From Aristolochia californica (Eukaryota > Streptophyta > Magnoliopsida > Piperales > Aristolochiaceae), in the NCBI GenBank assembly GCA_029961685.1, contig JARWKL010000010.1:23596067-23660066 (forward strand): a stretch of DNA of 64,000 nt, given 5' to 3'. Every line of letters begins with the position of its first letter. Position 1 is the stretch's first letter. Below are positions 1 through 11,184 of the stretch, piece by piece. The notes beneath the pieces were generated by a model. It was not told the DNA's origin. It did not search any database and saw only the letters and a program-made list of their open reading frames with translations. Made by a program: the position numbers and the translations under genes.

Positions 1-427
1 GAATACTATAACTTGATTAATTAATTTATAATAATCCTTGGGAACTTATCATTCGGACCACAATTGGTCATATTATTTTTTATGGAGAAACAGAAAAAGC
101 CATCAAGTGTTTTGTTGGGAAAGAGCTAGGAGAGTTACGAGTGTCAGGGTTTACCTTAACTTTTATATTCTGTGGCAATTTTGTGACATAAATGTTAAAA
201 TATTTCTAATAAGAAAGAGTTATGAGTGTCAGGGTTTACCTTAACTTTTATATTTCGTGGCAATTTTGTAACATAAATGTTAAAGTATTTCTAATTAGAA
301 ACAACCGTTGAAGGAAGTTAGTTGTGATAGAATGGTAATGGGAGATGCAATGCACGATAGCGCACTTGATTGTCTCATTAGATATAAATCGGCAGTTTGT
401 TTAACTGCTATAATTGAGTTTTTTCAC
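1..427. other. AT-rich DNA without a recognisable gene
   Basis: No coding potential I trust here; the only open frame (68 codons) matches nothing I know. The stretch includes the short tandem duplication described separately at 131-300. Confidence 0.5.
131..300. repeat. 85-bp tandem duplication, two copies
   Basis: The segment containing GAGTGTCAGGGTTTACC recurs after about 85 bp (139 and 224) and both copies continue through similar text ending in TATTTCTAAT. The copies differ at a few positions. No function is apparent. Confidence 0.85.
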
Positions 428-1080
428 ATCACTTTGTAAGCATTGAACTAGACCTAATCTTATCCGGTCCAATTACGATAGGACCGAAGGGTCAGGTTCG
501 GTTCTATGCAATTAAATTTCTGCTTCTTTCCTGAAACGGTTGCTAAGTCAACAACATCTGTCACGCCCCATCGTCAGGTTTGTCAACCAATGTCCTGGTG
601 TCTTACAAGTTACAACTATTTTTTAGGTTTGTTACACCAAATTTTACAAGCGCATTCAATGACTGTGTTGTTTGTTATGGCCAGAAATGCGTAACCAAGA
701 GTTATATAAAGCAGGAGAGACTTAAGAGCGATGAGAGTAGGGAAAAATAATCAAGAGTGTTTTGTCTTTCCTTTCATCTTCTTCTTCTTCTTCTTTTAAA
801 TTTTTGTACAGAATCGCTGCAAAGATGAGGAACAACATTGCTATACTACAATCGATCCATTTGTAAGCCTTTTCTCATTGGTTCATCTATTTACAATGTG
901 CAATTCTGATGCTCTCTCCATTGCTATTTGAATCTTTCTTTGTTTTTTTCTTTAATGGTGCTTTCTTAATTCATCTGAACTCTATTTAAGTTCGTTTGCT
1001 TGCTTATCATAGGTAAACACTACGGAGTCCTAACAAGAATTTTACTGGAGCTTCACTTGAGATATTGACAAGTTGAACTA
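428..1080. repeat. F-box unit flank, copy 1, with promoter-like TATA box
   Basis: This segment is repeated in the same orientation at about 62549-63300. Shared landmarks are TTTGTAAGCATTGAAC, CACGCCCCATCGTCAGG, GAGTTATATAAAGCAG, AAGAGTGTTTTGTCTTTCC and CAATCGATCCATTTGTAAGCC. It holds a plus-strand TATA-like box (TATATAAA, 703-710), then a pyrimidine-rich stretch, a short ATG-containing segment and a plausible GTAAG donor near 862 with an AG acceptor near 1012. It may be the 5' end of a transcript on the plus strand, facing the F-box relic on the minus strand. Transcription is inference; the duplication is seen directly. Confidence 0.7.
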
Positions 1081-1089
1081 TTCAATTTT

Positions 1090-1503
1090 TCAAATTGAAA
1101 TGCTCAACCCAACCGGTATCGATGCTGAACTGGTTGGGTTGAGCATTCGATTTGACAAACATAATGGGTTGAGCATTGAATTTGAAAAATTTGTGTTCAA
1201 GTGGTCTACATCCTTGGATAGATAGAAGAAGATGACGAGGTCAAGGATGAGCATCTTGGTAGCTTCATTCAAGGAGGGGATCTTTGAAAATTGGCTGGTC
1301 AGAAACTCTACCCTCATCAAGTCTATAATAGTGTTATAAATCAATAGGGGTTTCCACATGTTTATCCATTGCCTAGATTGAATTGATGTCATCACTGCAC
1401 ACTTTAATGGAAGAAAAGAGAGTATGTAGTGAATAATATTTTTTGGTAGCTTGATGATACTGTCAGTCTTCTCAATGAAGGTTCTCTTATGCTGAAAGTC
1501 CAT
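1090..1503 (-). pseudogene. F-box N-terminus fused to an FBD/LRR-like tail (relic)
   Basis: The minus-strand frame begins MDFQHKRTF and runs into an F-box: LPKNIIHYILSFLPL, then SRQWINMWKPL, the usual F-box/FBD/LRR pattern. After about 70 residues it jumps to a tail (PSLNEATKMLILDL) normally found far downstream in this family, so most of the leucine-rich region is deleted. F-box proteins are SCF ubiquitin-ligase substrate adaptors; this 137-aa product lacks nearly all its substrate-binding part. A sequence like a 3' splice site (TTTCA-rich) lies just upstream of the ATG, as in the second copy. Nonfunctional by appearance. Confidence 0.75.
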
Positions 1504-1574
1504 TCACTGACTTTTTGTTTGTTATGCACTGCTATTTGTGATATGAAATAACAAAAAAATATTAAGTTAGTCAT

Positions 1575-1850
1575 TGTATTTTCTGGGCAAAAACTTGAGT
1601 TCAAGTGGACTACATCCCTGGATAGTTCGAAGTAAAAGTCAAGGTCAAGGGTGTGCGTCACGGTAGCTTCATCTAGGGAGGGGATGTCATTGAAAGTGGG
1701 CTTGTCACAAACTTGGCCCTTGTACCCAAGACTCTTCAGGTTCGGCTTACTTATCTCTATCTCTTCATCCTTAGATGATCAATCTTCACTGCTTTCGTTT
1801 TCAGTGTATAGTAATGAATTTTCTCTGGGATTAATATTTATTCCATAAGT
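1575..1850 (-). pseudogene. FBD/LRR tail of another F-box copy (relic)
   Basis: Read on the minus strand this segment resembles the C-terminal part of the F-box unit at 5315-5743: an equivalent of EIEI..PNLK, then FNDIPSL.EAT and DFYFELSRDVVHLNS. It sits directly upstream of the ATG of the relic at 1503, so a gene end and a gene start from tandem units have collapsed together. Frames are broken. Confidence 0.6.
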
Positions 1851-2829
1851 TATCCCCTCAATAGGTTTGTTTGTTGCATTGAAGAGAGGATGCGCTACTT
1901 CCTATCTGAGGTATTTTACATGTGCCAGTCGTAACTATGGCTCGCCTCATCTATTTTTATATCTATTTATATATCTAGATCTATCTATATACCAAAGGAA
2001 CGAGGTCGAGAGGAAATTGAAGTTCACCAACATCGCAACCCCTCCTCTCACTACGTCAGCCTCTTAAGCAAAACGAGAGTTGAGTGAAAATCTGAGAGAT
2101 AACATAAAATCAGATTGATTTAGGATCTTCAAAGAAACGAAAAAGATAATGACAAAATCGTAGGACTGAGTTGCAATTTCAGTTTGACGAGATAATGACT
2201 ATAGAGAATCAAGTTTGTGAAGTTGGGTCCAAGGCTTATCCAAAAAGACTTGACCCCAAGATTTAAAGTATAAGTTAGTAGTATACAGTAAAGGGAACCA
2301 GCTTAAAGAGTGGAAGAGGTTGTTCTCAGTGATTAACATTTTCACATCTTTGTAGACGACCCAACACCATTGGAACGTATACTGTAAAGGGATTTAAAAA
2401 TGGGAAAGGACCACGATTGTCAAATCAATCATCCACCAGTGTAATCACTATCTATTTCCTCCTTGAGGTAGTTGTGAGATTTGGCGTTGGTTTCTTGTTT
2501 TCCTATGCTTGTTCTTGTTTCCGGCACCAGGAACCAGCTTAAAGAGTGACCTCCCCCAGAAAGTATGAAGGGGAATCATGACACTGTCTAGGCAAACGAT
2601 AATCAATAGGGTTGTGAAGACTTTGATTATTTTTGGCATCTCCTTCCGGGGAAAGACCTGGGCCATCCCAGAAAGTATGCAGGTGCCTCACTTCAATATT
2701 TTTTTATTGAATTCTCCTTATCTTCTTCATAATTGTTCTTATTCTTGTTTATGATCTTACATATTGCTAGTTTGCACTGAAAGTCTGGAGTGCTAAGAAG
2801 GTGGGAGCATCAACTGTTTTTATTACAGA
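1851..2829. other. Noncoding stretch with small internal duplications
   Basis: No gene recognised. The phrase ACCAGCTTAAAGAGTG occurs near 2298 and 2529, and CAGAAAGTATG near 2557 and 2669, so the stretch contains internal duplications. A 72-codon minus frame at 2448-2666 matches no family I know. Confidence 0.5.
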
Positions 2830-3180
2830 TAACACTAAAGAATCGGCCACATATGTGCACAATATAACTATCCCATATTTTTTTGTCTGCATAAGTTTTG
2901 GCTAATTAGATTACATGAACCCCTATTTATAATAGAGGAAAGTAGTAGAGTCCTATTACAATTAAACTACCCTTGTCCCAATTACACCCAAACTCTAACA
3001 CTTAAAGATAAGTCCTAGCTTCATTAAATAACTCAACATAAATAGAAGACCAATATAACTAAAACACCTTTAAACTGAAACTCTTCTATGAGACCTCCTT
3101 CGTAATAAATTTTGGCTTCGTAAGACTTCTTATTGTGAGAGTCATGTAAGAGGCTTCCATATCTTCTCTTCAACAGATTC
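2830..3180 (-). repeat. LTR relic related to the solo LTR at 43604-44034
   Basis: About 170 bp (2918-3090) are close to 43655-43830: CCTATTTATAATAGAGGAA, GTCCCAATTACACCCAAAC and AAGATAAGTCCTAGC occur in both in the same order. The outer parts are diverged and clean TG/CA ends are not evident. It reads as a decayed copia-type LTR. Confidence 0.65.
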
Positions 3181-5314
3181 CTCGCTGCCAAACAACATAA
3201 AATAATTTTCTCTCTCCTTTTATTTTCTTTTCTTTTGTTTTATATGGGTTCCATACAGGTCCTTAGGGAAAGAGAGAGAGAGAAAGCGAAATCATGGGTT
3301 CTTGAGAGAATGCACTCTTTTGTGTTGATGTGCTCAAGATAAAGTGCACTAGAAAATAATTTTGTGTGTTTTAGAATGCTCTTTAAAAATATAATGGAAA
3401 GTACAAAAATAATTTACTAATAAAATACTTTTAAGTTAAATAGTTTATATCTTACTTAATTAATAATAAAAAATTTAAACTAAGGTTTTATATTTAATTA
3501 AATAGATCAAATAAAATTTTATTATAAAAGTACCAAAATACCCCCTAATTAAATGTTACTTTTATAATATTTAATTTCTCTATAAGTTATTAAATAAATA
3601 TAATATTAAAAATCATGAAATCATATCAATATATAAATAACCCTTTGCTGAAATTCTAACCTTTTTTTTCTTCAAATGATTAAAATCTAACTTGGATCTA
3701 TGTGCCTCATTAACTTGTTTTACTTGTCGTTGGAGAAAAAGAAAAATTATGGTTTTAAAAAATAGCCAAATCTTCAAATAGTGGACTTTAATGGAAAAAT
3801 GTCTCTTTTTTATTAAAAAGAGATATGTGTGTAACACAACACAAGTAGATTCAAAACAAAATTGGTTGAGTAATAAATACATAAATTGCTGACAAACACC
3901 TAAAAATGATCTTGATGCTAAAAATGATTGAATAATAAATACTAAAATTACTGATAAAAACTTAAACAACGAACCTAATAATGATCCTAAATTTTCTGTT
4001 CCCCGCCATGAAATTCTATTCTATGTTATTCACCCGATGAATAGAATTATGAGCTTGTTTCCTCGTAATCTCTGATGCCTTTTCCTCTTCCTGATGACCA
4101 GTAGAGCAACAAACACTCTAGAAGCTACAAAATCTTTTCCACCTTCAGAGAGAAAGAACAATCAAGTCAACTCAGCATGGCATCTTCCCTTCCTCGTTCA
4201 CTCCTTGATTTGAGAGGACAAAGTCTGATTTAACGAAAATTTAATACATAAGTCAGATTTAAAGAGAGGAGACAAAGAAAACCCAAATGCAGATTCAAAT
4301 TCTATTTTCAGTAGATCTAGAAGAGATCTGAAACAAGGAGAAGCGAAATTTGTTCAACTATTTCCCCTTATGGAAACCAACGATAAAAGCATGTTCAAAA
4401 CAAAAGGTGAAGATCTATACTTTCTCAATCCAATCGAACTCAACAAAAGGAAGTGATCCCGCATCCACAACAAAATAGCAAAACAAGTGAACTGAACTTA
4501 ATAGATGTCCAAGGAATGCATTTCACCTTTAAAAGATAAGTGCCCATGCTTCAGTAGTTTGACCAATGACAATTGCTACTTTTCATGTTCTTGGAGGACC
4601 TAGGAATATAAGAAAAGTGCAATGCATACTTAAAAAAATAGTTAACTTCAAGAGGATTTAACAACATAATCATTGTAGTCACCATACAATAGAGTTGCAA
4701 CTGGCCATATGCACACAATCAGGCAAGAGGGATGAAGTAGAGATTTTCACTATCCTAGTTTTGAGAAAAATTCTCTCCTTCATTAAATACTAAAGGGTTA
4801 GATTCCTATATGTTGGCACTAGAAAAAAAACTTCAAGAGGACTCTAGCTGCCACAAAATGTAAAACATTTGCATGACTAATGCACCAGAAGTCATCTTTG
4901 TGACATGACATTCAGTTATATCGTTGTATCTAGATATCTGATAAACGGAAGAAAAATGATGACTCCCTTGATTACTTCTGTATCAAGGGTATGACTCCAG
5001 TGTTCGGTTGAGAAAAAGTGATAAATTGAGCAAGCAGCCAATGAGGGGTTCCACTTAAGAAAACAACCAAATTTATCTCCTCTTATGTCATGCTGGTGGA
5101 AACAGGAAGTCAAAAAATAGGAGAAAAATTATATGATTACATGACTAGGACATTTATAAAAGTTCACCTGTATATAGATCTTTTTTTTTAAGGAGAAAAG
5201 GACAAAAGGGTGTAACTGAAAAGCTTAGACATCTTAGCTTGATCAACTCCAAATATGTAAAAGAACGTCGTCCACATGACCCTTCAGCAAGGAGCATCAT
5301 AGACAAGAAACTAG
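3181..5314. other. AT-rich noncoding DNA
   Basis: Long A/T runs at 3400-3620 and no frame that looks coding. I see no element ends, tRNA or rRNA. The 118-codon minus frame at 3613-3969 is low-complexity and was not accepted. Confidence 0.5.
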
Positions 5315-6312
5315 TCAGGTTGACCAAACCAGAATACGTATTTTTACAAAAACAGAAATGGGCAGATGGAAACGTACTGGATGAGTACTTGTGACTTTAA
5401 CTTCTTGGGAGCTTACATGTGAAAGCTTCTTCAAGAAATTCTGCCAGAGATGCAACTCGTAGTCAAGCTCATCATGGGTGAGCAGTAGGGTTGCTTCATT
5501 TATGGAGGAGACATCATTGAAAATAGGGTTGTCACAAACTTGACCCTTGTACTGAAGATTCTTCAGGTTTGGTGTTCTTATCTCCATCTCTTCAACATCG
5601 AAACATGACTCCAATGTTAATATCTTCAATTGAAGATGATCAATCTTTACTGATTTCAGGGAGTCACAGTAACTCATAGTTAAGTCTTCAAGAAGAGGGG
5701 ACCTACGAATTATCTCACCTAATTGAACACCATTAATTGTCACACCATAGAGAACAACACTTCATAGGGCTTTGAAACCCTTGAAATCATGTGGAGGCTC
5801 TAGTATGCACCAAGTTAAGTCGAGAGATGATATTGATAGACAAGAGAACAAAGAGTTTGGCATTCTGAATTTATTCATCCCCACCTGATACCATCATCAT
5901 CTGTCGAGTCAGGGTGCCTTACATTTCAACTCAAATCAAGCACAAGCTCTCCAACTCCTTTAACTTTGAAAAACTCAATCCACTCTATGAGATCAGATGA
6001 GTATCTGTCACCCGGACAAAAGAACATGCGGAATTTCTTAATCTTGTCTAGAGTATGGAGCTGTAAAAGTTGGTGGACAGCTTGTACATAATGTGTCTTC
6101 TTTAAATTTGTTGTGAATTCCTCATCGAAGTCTATAATAGTTGTGTATATCCATAAGGGTTTCCACATGTTTATCCATTGCCTAGATAGAATTGAAGTCT
6201 TCACTGCACACTTCAATGGAAGAAAAGAGAGTATAAGATGGATTATATTTTCTGGTAGCTTGCTAATACTGTCTTTCTTTTCAGTGAAGGTTCTTTTATG
6301 CTAAAAGTCCAT
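5315..6312 (-). pseudogene. F-box/LRR (FBD-like) gene, full-length relic with several stops
   Basis: This is the most complete F-box copy. From an ATG at 6310-6312 the minus strand encodes MDF, then a TAG in place of the CAG of the copy at 1503, then the F-box (..IIHLILSFLPLKCAV, SRQWINMWKPL), a middle part (ELVLDLS), LRR-like segments (EIIRRSPLLEDLTMSY, HLQLKILTLESC) and an FBD-like tail ending near 5315. Further TGA codons follow ELVLDLS and interrupt GFKAL/SVVLYG, with a frameshift near 5860. Intact relatives of this family are usually 400-500 residues, so length fits but the product is dead. It would have been an SCF ubiquitin-ligase substrate adaptor. Confidence 0.85.
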
Positions 6313-6929
6313 TGAGTGACCTTCTGTTTGTTATGCACTGCTGTTTGTGACCTGAAATAACAAAAAATGTATTAATTATGCTTTGAAAGGTATTTTTTGG
6401 ACAAAAAAATTGCAAAAAAATATTTGAAAGCTTTTTTTTTGACAAAAAAATTATACATATATCAATTGCATTAGAAGGAAATAATTTGTCCACTTTTTCA
6501 CTTAGGGATTAATTATGAATAAATCCCGTTAAAGAGATTAATCATTGCTTTTTGTTTCAAAGGCTCTACAAATGCCAATCACAACTACCACCTATGATTA
6601 GTCTCAACCCAGTTCATGTGGAACAATGCTTTGATATCCAATGATACCTATTGTGGGAGAAATAAGGGGCTTTTCAATTTTTTTCATTTCATTATTTGGA
6701 ATAGATGGCATTCAATAGAAAAATATCTCTTCGTGGATAAAGACTTTTGTATGTGTATTTTTTTTATTTTTTTTCTAACAGTTACAAATGTTTCCATCAA
6801 TTTAAACTAAAAGAAAAAAATTTAGCAAGAAGTTCAAGAATTGCTACTTGATTTGGGAAATCTTAAGATTCAATATTTAAAGTATCAAGATCTAACATAA
6901 TAATAAAATAAGAAATTAAAAATAAGAAC

Positions 6930-8100
6930 AACATAAAAATGGTTTATGTAACAATTTATGAAGAAATGTCGTTTGGATAATTTTGTTTGTAGATACTAAT
7001 TTTCAGCTTTATGGCTATTTTCCATTTCTTGTGCCTTAAACAACTTTGTTGATGTGAAAATTGGATAAGGTTGGAAAGAGAAGCTACAAAAAAAAGTTTG
7101 TCATTACTAATTGGTGCACAATTATTTTGTGTAACTAACGCTAAATAAGAATACCATAAGTATGGGAAATGTGTTTTTTTTTTTAGCAAAGATATGATGC
7201 TACAAAAAGGAAACAACAAAAAGTTGACATAGTGGGTAAGATCAAGTATGTTTTGGTATTTTCTAACATATCAAATAATATTCGATCTAATACATACTGT
7301 CAGCACCATGTGTTGCACTTTATCAGACATGTATAATCTTTCAGGGCTCTACGATACCATATATCCAATACGTCCCATTTGATATGTTATATGTCTTGGT
7401 GATATAGGCATCCTTGGGTAAGTGGACCAAATTAAGGAAATCCAAAACAATTTAAAAGTGCTTGAGGAAAGAGAAGATTATGTTCACATAAAAAATAATT
7501 AAAAGATAAAAAGAGGCAAGCATAGCTGTGGCCAAGAGAAGTAAACCAAAATTTGCATATGAGTTCTAGTAAAATCACAAAAGTTAATCGTAATAAGTTC
7601 TTATTGGAATCAAAATGTGAGGAGCACGATTATGTCAAGATTTAAAAGACAAGATTTGGGAGAAATCTCATCATGGAGGCACAAAGAAGTTTCATGTCCA
7701 TGACAAACGAGGTGATAAGGAGAGGTTTCAACTCAATATGGTCACAATAAACTTTGTTTAAAGGGTGCATCTTTTCACAATTAGATTATTGTCTATTTCA
7801 TATTTATGATAAGATGATTCTTGAGGCATTATATCCTCGTGTTAAGTTATTTTATAGTGTTTACATGTTCATAATTAGCTTTAAAATATCTTAATGCAAT
7901 TAGATCTACAGGGGGAATCAACTAGGGGTCTTAGCTTATTTATTTATTATTTAAGTGCCTTATCTTTGAGTATATTTTTGTTACCACAATTAGTTATCAA
8001 TGGGAATAGTAAGGCTTCCACTAACATTTTTTCTTAAAAAGGACACAACATGCATTTAATTTTTAACGAAGGGAAGTGAGTAGTAGGCAAGAGGAAAATG
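6930..8100. repeat. F-box unit upstream flank, copy 2
   Basis: Upstream (for a minus-strand gene) of the F-box relic. Related text occurs at 29040-30250, 32870-33510 and inverted at 48700-49400; shared words include TTCAGCTTTATG, ATGGGAAATGTG, AAAAGTTGACA and GGCAAG..GAAGTAAACCA. No coding function seen. Confidence 0.6.
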
Positions 8101-8122
8101 GAGCTGGTACAATCTAAATCTT

Positions 8123-8139
8123 GGGGGGGGGGGGGGGGG
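8123..8139. repeat. G17 homopolymer
   Basis: Seventeen consecutive G residues followed by TGTTGGGCG. A second run of exactly seventeen G lies at 33779-33795. Length may be an assembly or sequencing artefact. Confidence 0.9.
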
Positions 8140-8179
8140 TGTTGGGCGTTCATGCCACTAAATTGACAACAACAATTAA

Positions 8180-8345
8180 CTTACAAAAATTCATCTTCAC
8201 TTAGATTTACAATCACAAACTAGGCACACAATCTAGACCATTAAAGGGGTTTCTAGTAGCAAAGTAGACTACACGAGCCTAGAGCTTCACAAGGATTTAT
8301 AATAACTTGTTAGGTAAAGAGTGCTTGGCTACATGAGGACTTATA
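8180..8345. repeat. Dispersed repeat R1, copy a
   Basis: Shares CTTAGATTTACAAT, CACACTAG/CACAATCTAGAC and CTAGTAGCAAAGTAGACTAC-like text with 34381-34570 (same strand) and 37330-37560 (opposite strand). Identity looks moderate. Probably an old retroelement fragment; class unknown. Confidence 0.6.
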
Positions 8346-9604
8346 TCACACAATCATAGTAGCAATGCTTCACAACATTTATTTTTCAGCCACACATGGA
8401 TGCACTCAATGAAATTGAGGTTAGGATGGTCTTCTCTACCCAATGCTTGACCCAATTTACAAGGGTTACTAGCTTCCTAATTGGTTGATTTTATAATCTA
8501 AGAACAAATAATAAACACAACCAATTCTATGTACCTACCTATGTATGAAAATCTCAAATAGTCTTTAATCATTAGATTTCAAAATATAAGTCCAAGGTAA
8601 ATCTTGGATTGGTTTTTAAAATTAAGGGTTGCACTCAGCTCAATAGAATCAATGGTTTGAAAGTATAGCTCATGTGTAGTAGTAGTCTAAACCTCAGTGA
8701 TTGATTTAAAAGTACAATGACACTAGTTTAGTATTCTCAACCAAATACAATTTAAGATTTAAATGTAAATCCATGTATATACTTGGATTTTGAAATTCTT
8801 CCTCAAACTTCTAATACTATGTAAAAACAATTTTAAATACCCTAATAGAATGTATAATGTGATTAGAAAATAAGAAGCTCAAACAAGGGTTTGCAGAACT
8901 AGTTTTGAGTGGTAACCATTCAAACAATCAATCAAGTAATGATTCAAATATGATCTTTGAATCAATAGGCTTACATTCAACAATCATAGTTCTTAGTATT
9001 TAAACAATATTTAAAAGAAAAAACATTGATACTATTATTTCTAGGAGGAAATACTCAAGTTCAAGTTTTGACTTCCTTTGAGAGCTTGAGATGGTTAAAA
9101 CCTCAAATTTGAGTCTAGGACCATGAGCACTTCAAAATTTTTCTTTGGAAGCATGTTGAAAACAAGTTTGTGAGAGATCTTCTTAAATATAAATCTCTCC
9201 AACATTAAAAAAAACCCATTGGAGTTAGAAAATGTTATTTTGTCACTTAGAAAAACAAGGTAAGAAATAAGTCCAAAAAATCTAATCAAATATATATTAA
9301 ATCCTTTTTTATTACCAAACATATTGGTATGTCACTTATTGATCATTTGGGAGTGCCGTAACATCCAAATCTGGGCCTAACTTTTTGAAAAATTGAACTT
9401 TTGAAATAAGGGTCATCTCTTGTTTTGGGGCCAAAATCTTGTTTTGAAAATTTGGCTTGTTTGAGCAACACAAGTTGTTGATCCCTTGCATGGGGTTGTC
9501 TGCTTTCTTCTTAATTCACTCATAAGTAACTTAATTGTATGTTGTCATCAAAATTATATCCATGAGAATCTTGAGACCGGCACATTCATCCAATTTCTCA
9601 TGTG
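8346..9604. other. Noncoding stretch
   Basis: No gene or element ends recognised; open frames are short and A/T-driven. Confidence 0.4.
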
Positions 9605-9870
9605 GAATGATCCTTCTTAACTAAGTTATTTTGGTCGGTACTAATTAATTTAGCCCCAAAGGTTCTAGCTAACTACTATCTGAAACATAAATATGCCTAA
9701 AGGTATTTATTTATCATGCGTTGTCTCAAGTATATCTAGTTGAGCTTTCTTAACTATATTATTTTGGAGAGTACTAACTAATTTAGCCTCAAGGATATTG
9801 GCTAACTACTATAAGAAACATTCATATGCCAAAAAGTATGTATTTTGAAAACTTTCTCACAAGTAAAGTA
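9605..9870. repeat. 133-bp tandem duplication, two diverged copies
   Basis: TTCTTAACTA..TTATTTTGG, TACTAA.TAATTTAGCC and GGCTAACTACTAT-like text recurs with a period near 133 bp (9615 and 9748). The copies are clearly diverged, so this is an old local duplication. Confidence 0.7.
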
Positions 9871-11170
9871 TATCTAGCTTTAAAATTGATTTGGTAACAT
9901 AGAGTTCATTGCTTCCAAGATTCTTTTGTGTGATTAAGGGCATACATAGAACTGATATTTGGTATCACCCAGAACTATGATCACTTGGAAGACTTGTGCA
10001 CTTAACCACCCCCGAAGGATGGACCTCAACCACCGCATACTCATTTGATTTTTTTATCTTACTTTGACAAAAAATTAGTGGATTAAAATTTGATTTGGAA
10101 GGGCTAGTCTTTAAGTGTCACTCAAAAAATTTTGAATATAGAAGTACCACAATTTCCATATCCTAAAGATTGATTTGGAGGTTTGATTCAACAAGTAAAT
10201 TTATTGTTAGATCAGTGGTACGCATGATTTACTTGCATAGGGACTTAGATGGTTAATTAAGAAAATTAGATACTTCCTTGTATTTAGTAGTTTTTATGGC
10301 CAACTCAGAAGGATGAATGGCCTTTGACACTTTATCCAAAAATCTACAAAGTATATGTACGCAAATTTTCTTTTGCCTTATTCAGTATGCATTTCTATCT
10401 CAATATGCATGGTCTAAGATGTGTACTACATGTTGCGTACAATGAGTCTTGTCTTGAATTTTTCAAGAAAGCTACTTTAAATGGTTTTATCAATCAATTT
10501 AAACCAAGAGGATGTAAGCCATCTATTGTGCCCTTTTGGAATTGATAATATGGGTCAACAAGAAGGGGGCAATTCAATGAAAATTAGCACAATAGTAGGT
10601 ATTATATTATTTCCATATATTCTGCATTATAGGCCAGATTGAGCTGCCGTATTGCAATTTTCTCAAGAGTGTGCTTGCTTTGTTGAGCGTATGCCATTTG
10701 AAAATATATTTTATCAACGTTGCCAATGATAGAGGTGGACTACACATTGACTTTACTTTAAGAGAAATTGACTGAATTGCCTTGTTATGTGAAATAGATG
10801 ATTTTTTCTCTCAAATATCTGTTTTTTCCATCTAGGTACTCAAAATGGAGTTGTATTTTCTATGCAAGCTACCGGATTGTAAACCACCTAGGAGTGTGAT
10901 TGTCTTGTCGAGGTCTTTGATGTTTTCTGTATCGGCTACAAGTGACTTCAAGATTTTGAACCACTGTGGAGAATGAAACTTCTTTGCTTCAACAAATTTT
11001 TAGAATTTTGGTGATGAACCTGGTCCTCTTGTTAGGAAACTCAAGAGTTTTATCTTCCACTCAACTTTTGCTAGAAAAAAAATATTCCTTTGTGACTAAG
11101 AAGAGAAAAATGCAATGACAAGAACACAAAGTTTGCATTGTCCTTCTTTCGACCAATGCGTTGGATCGAA
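9871..11170. other. Noncoding stretch
   Basis: I see no conserved coding motif. The 73-codon plus frame at 10324-10545 matches nothing I recognise. Confidence 0.4.
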
Positions 11171-11184
11171 TGACTCTGATACCA
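11171..11184 (-). promoter_or_regulatory. tRNA-Met primer binding site-like sequence
   Basis: The minus strand reads TGGTATCAGAGTCA, the complement of the plant initiator tRNA-Met 3' end for its first eleven bases, followed by text typical just inside a copia element. A TATA-like stretch on the same strand lies about 70 bp away on the LTR side. A clean LTR could not be delimited and no gag or pol remains. Confidence 0.5.

Noticed and set aside
131..300. CRISPR-like or other spaced short repeats
   Set aside because: Only two tandem copies; plant nuclear context. No CRISPR arrays, tRNA or rRNA genes were seen anywhere in the window.
3613..3969. 118-codon minus ORF with hydrophobic N-terminus
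   Set aside because: AT-rich low-complexity sequence, no motif, no supporting context.
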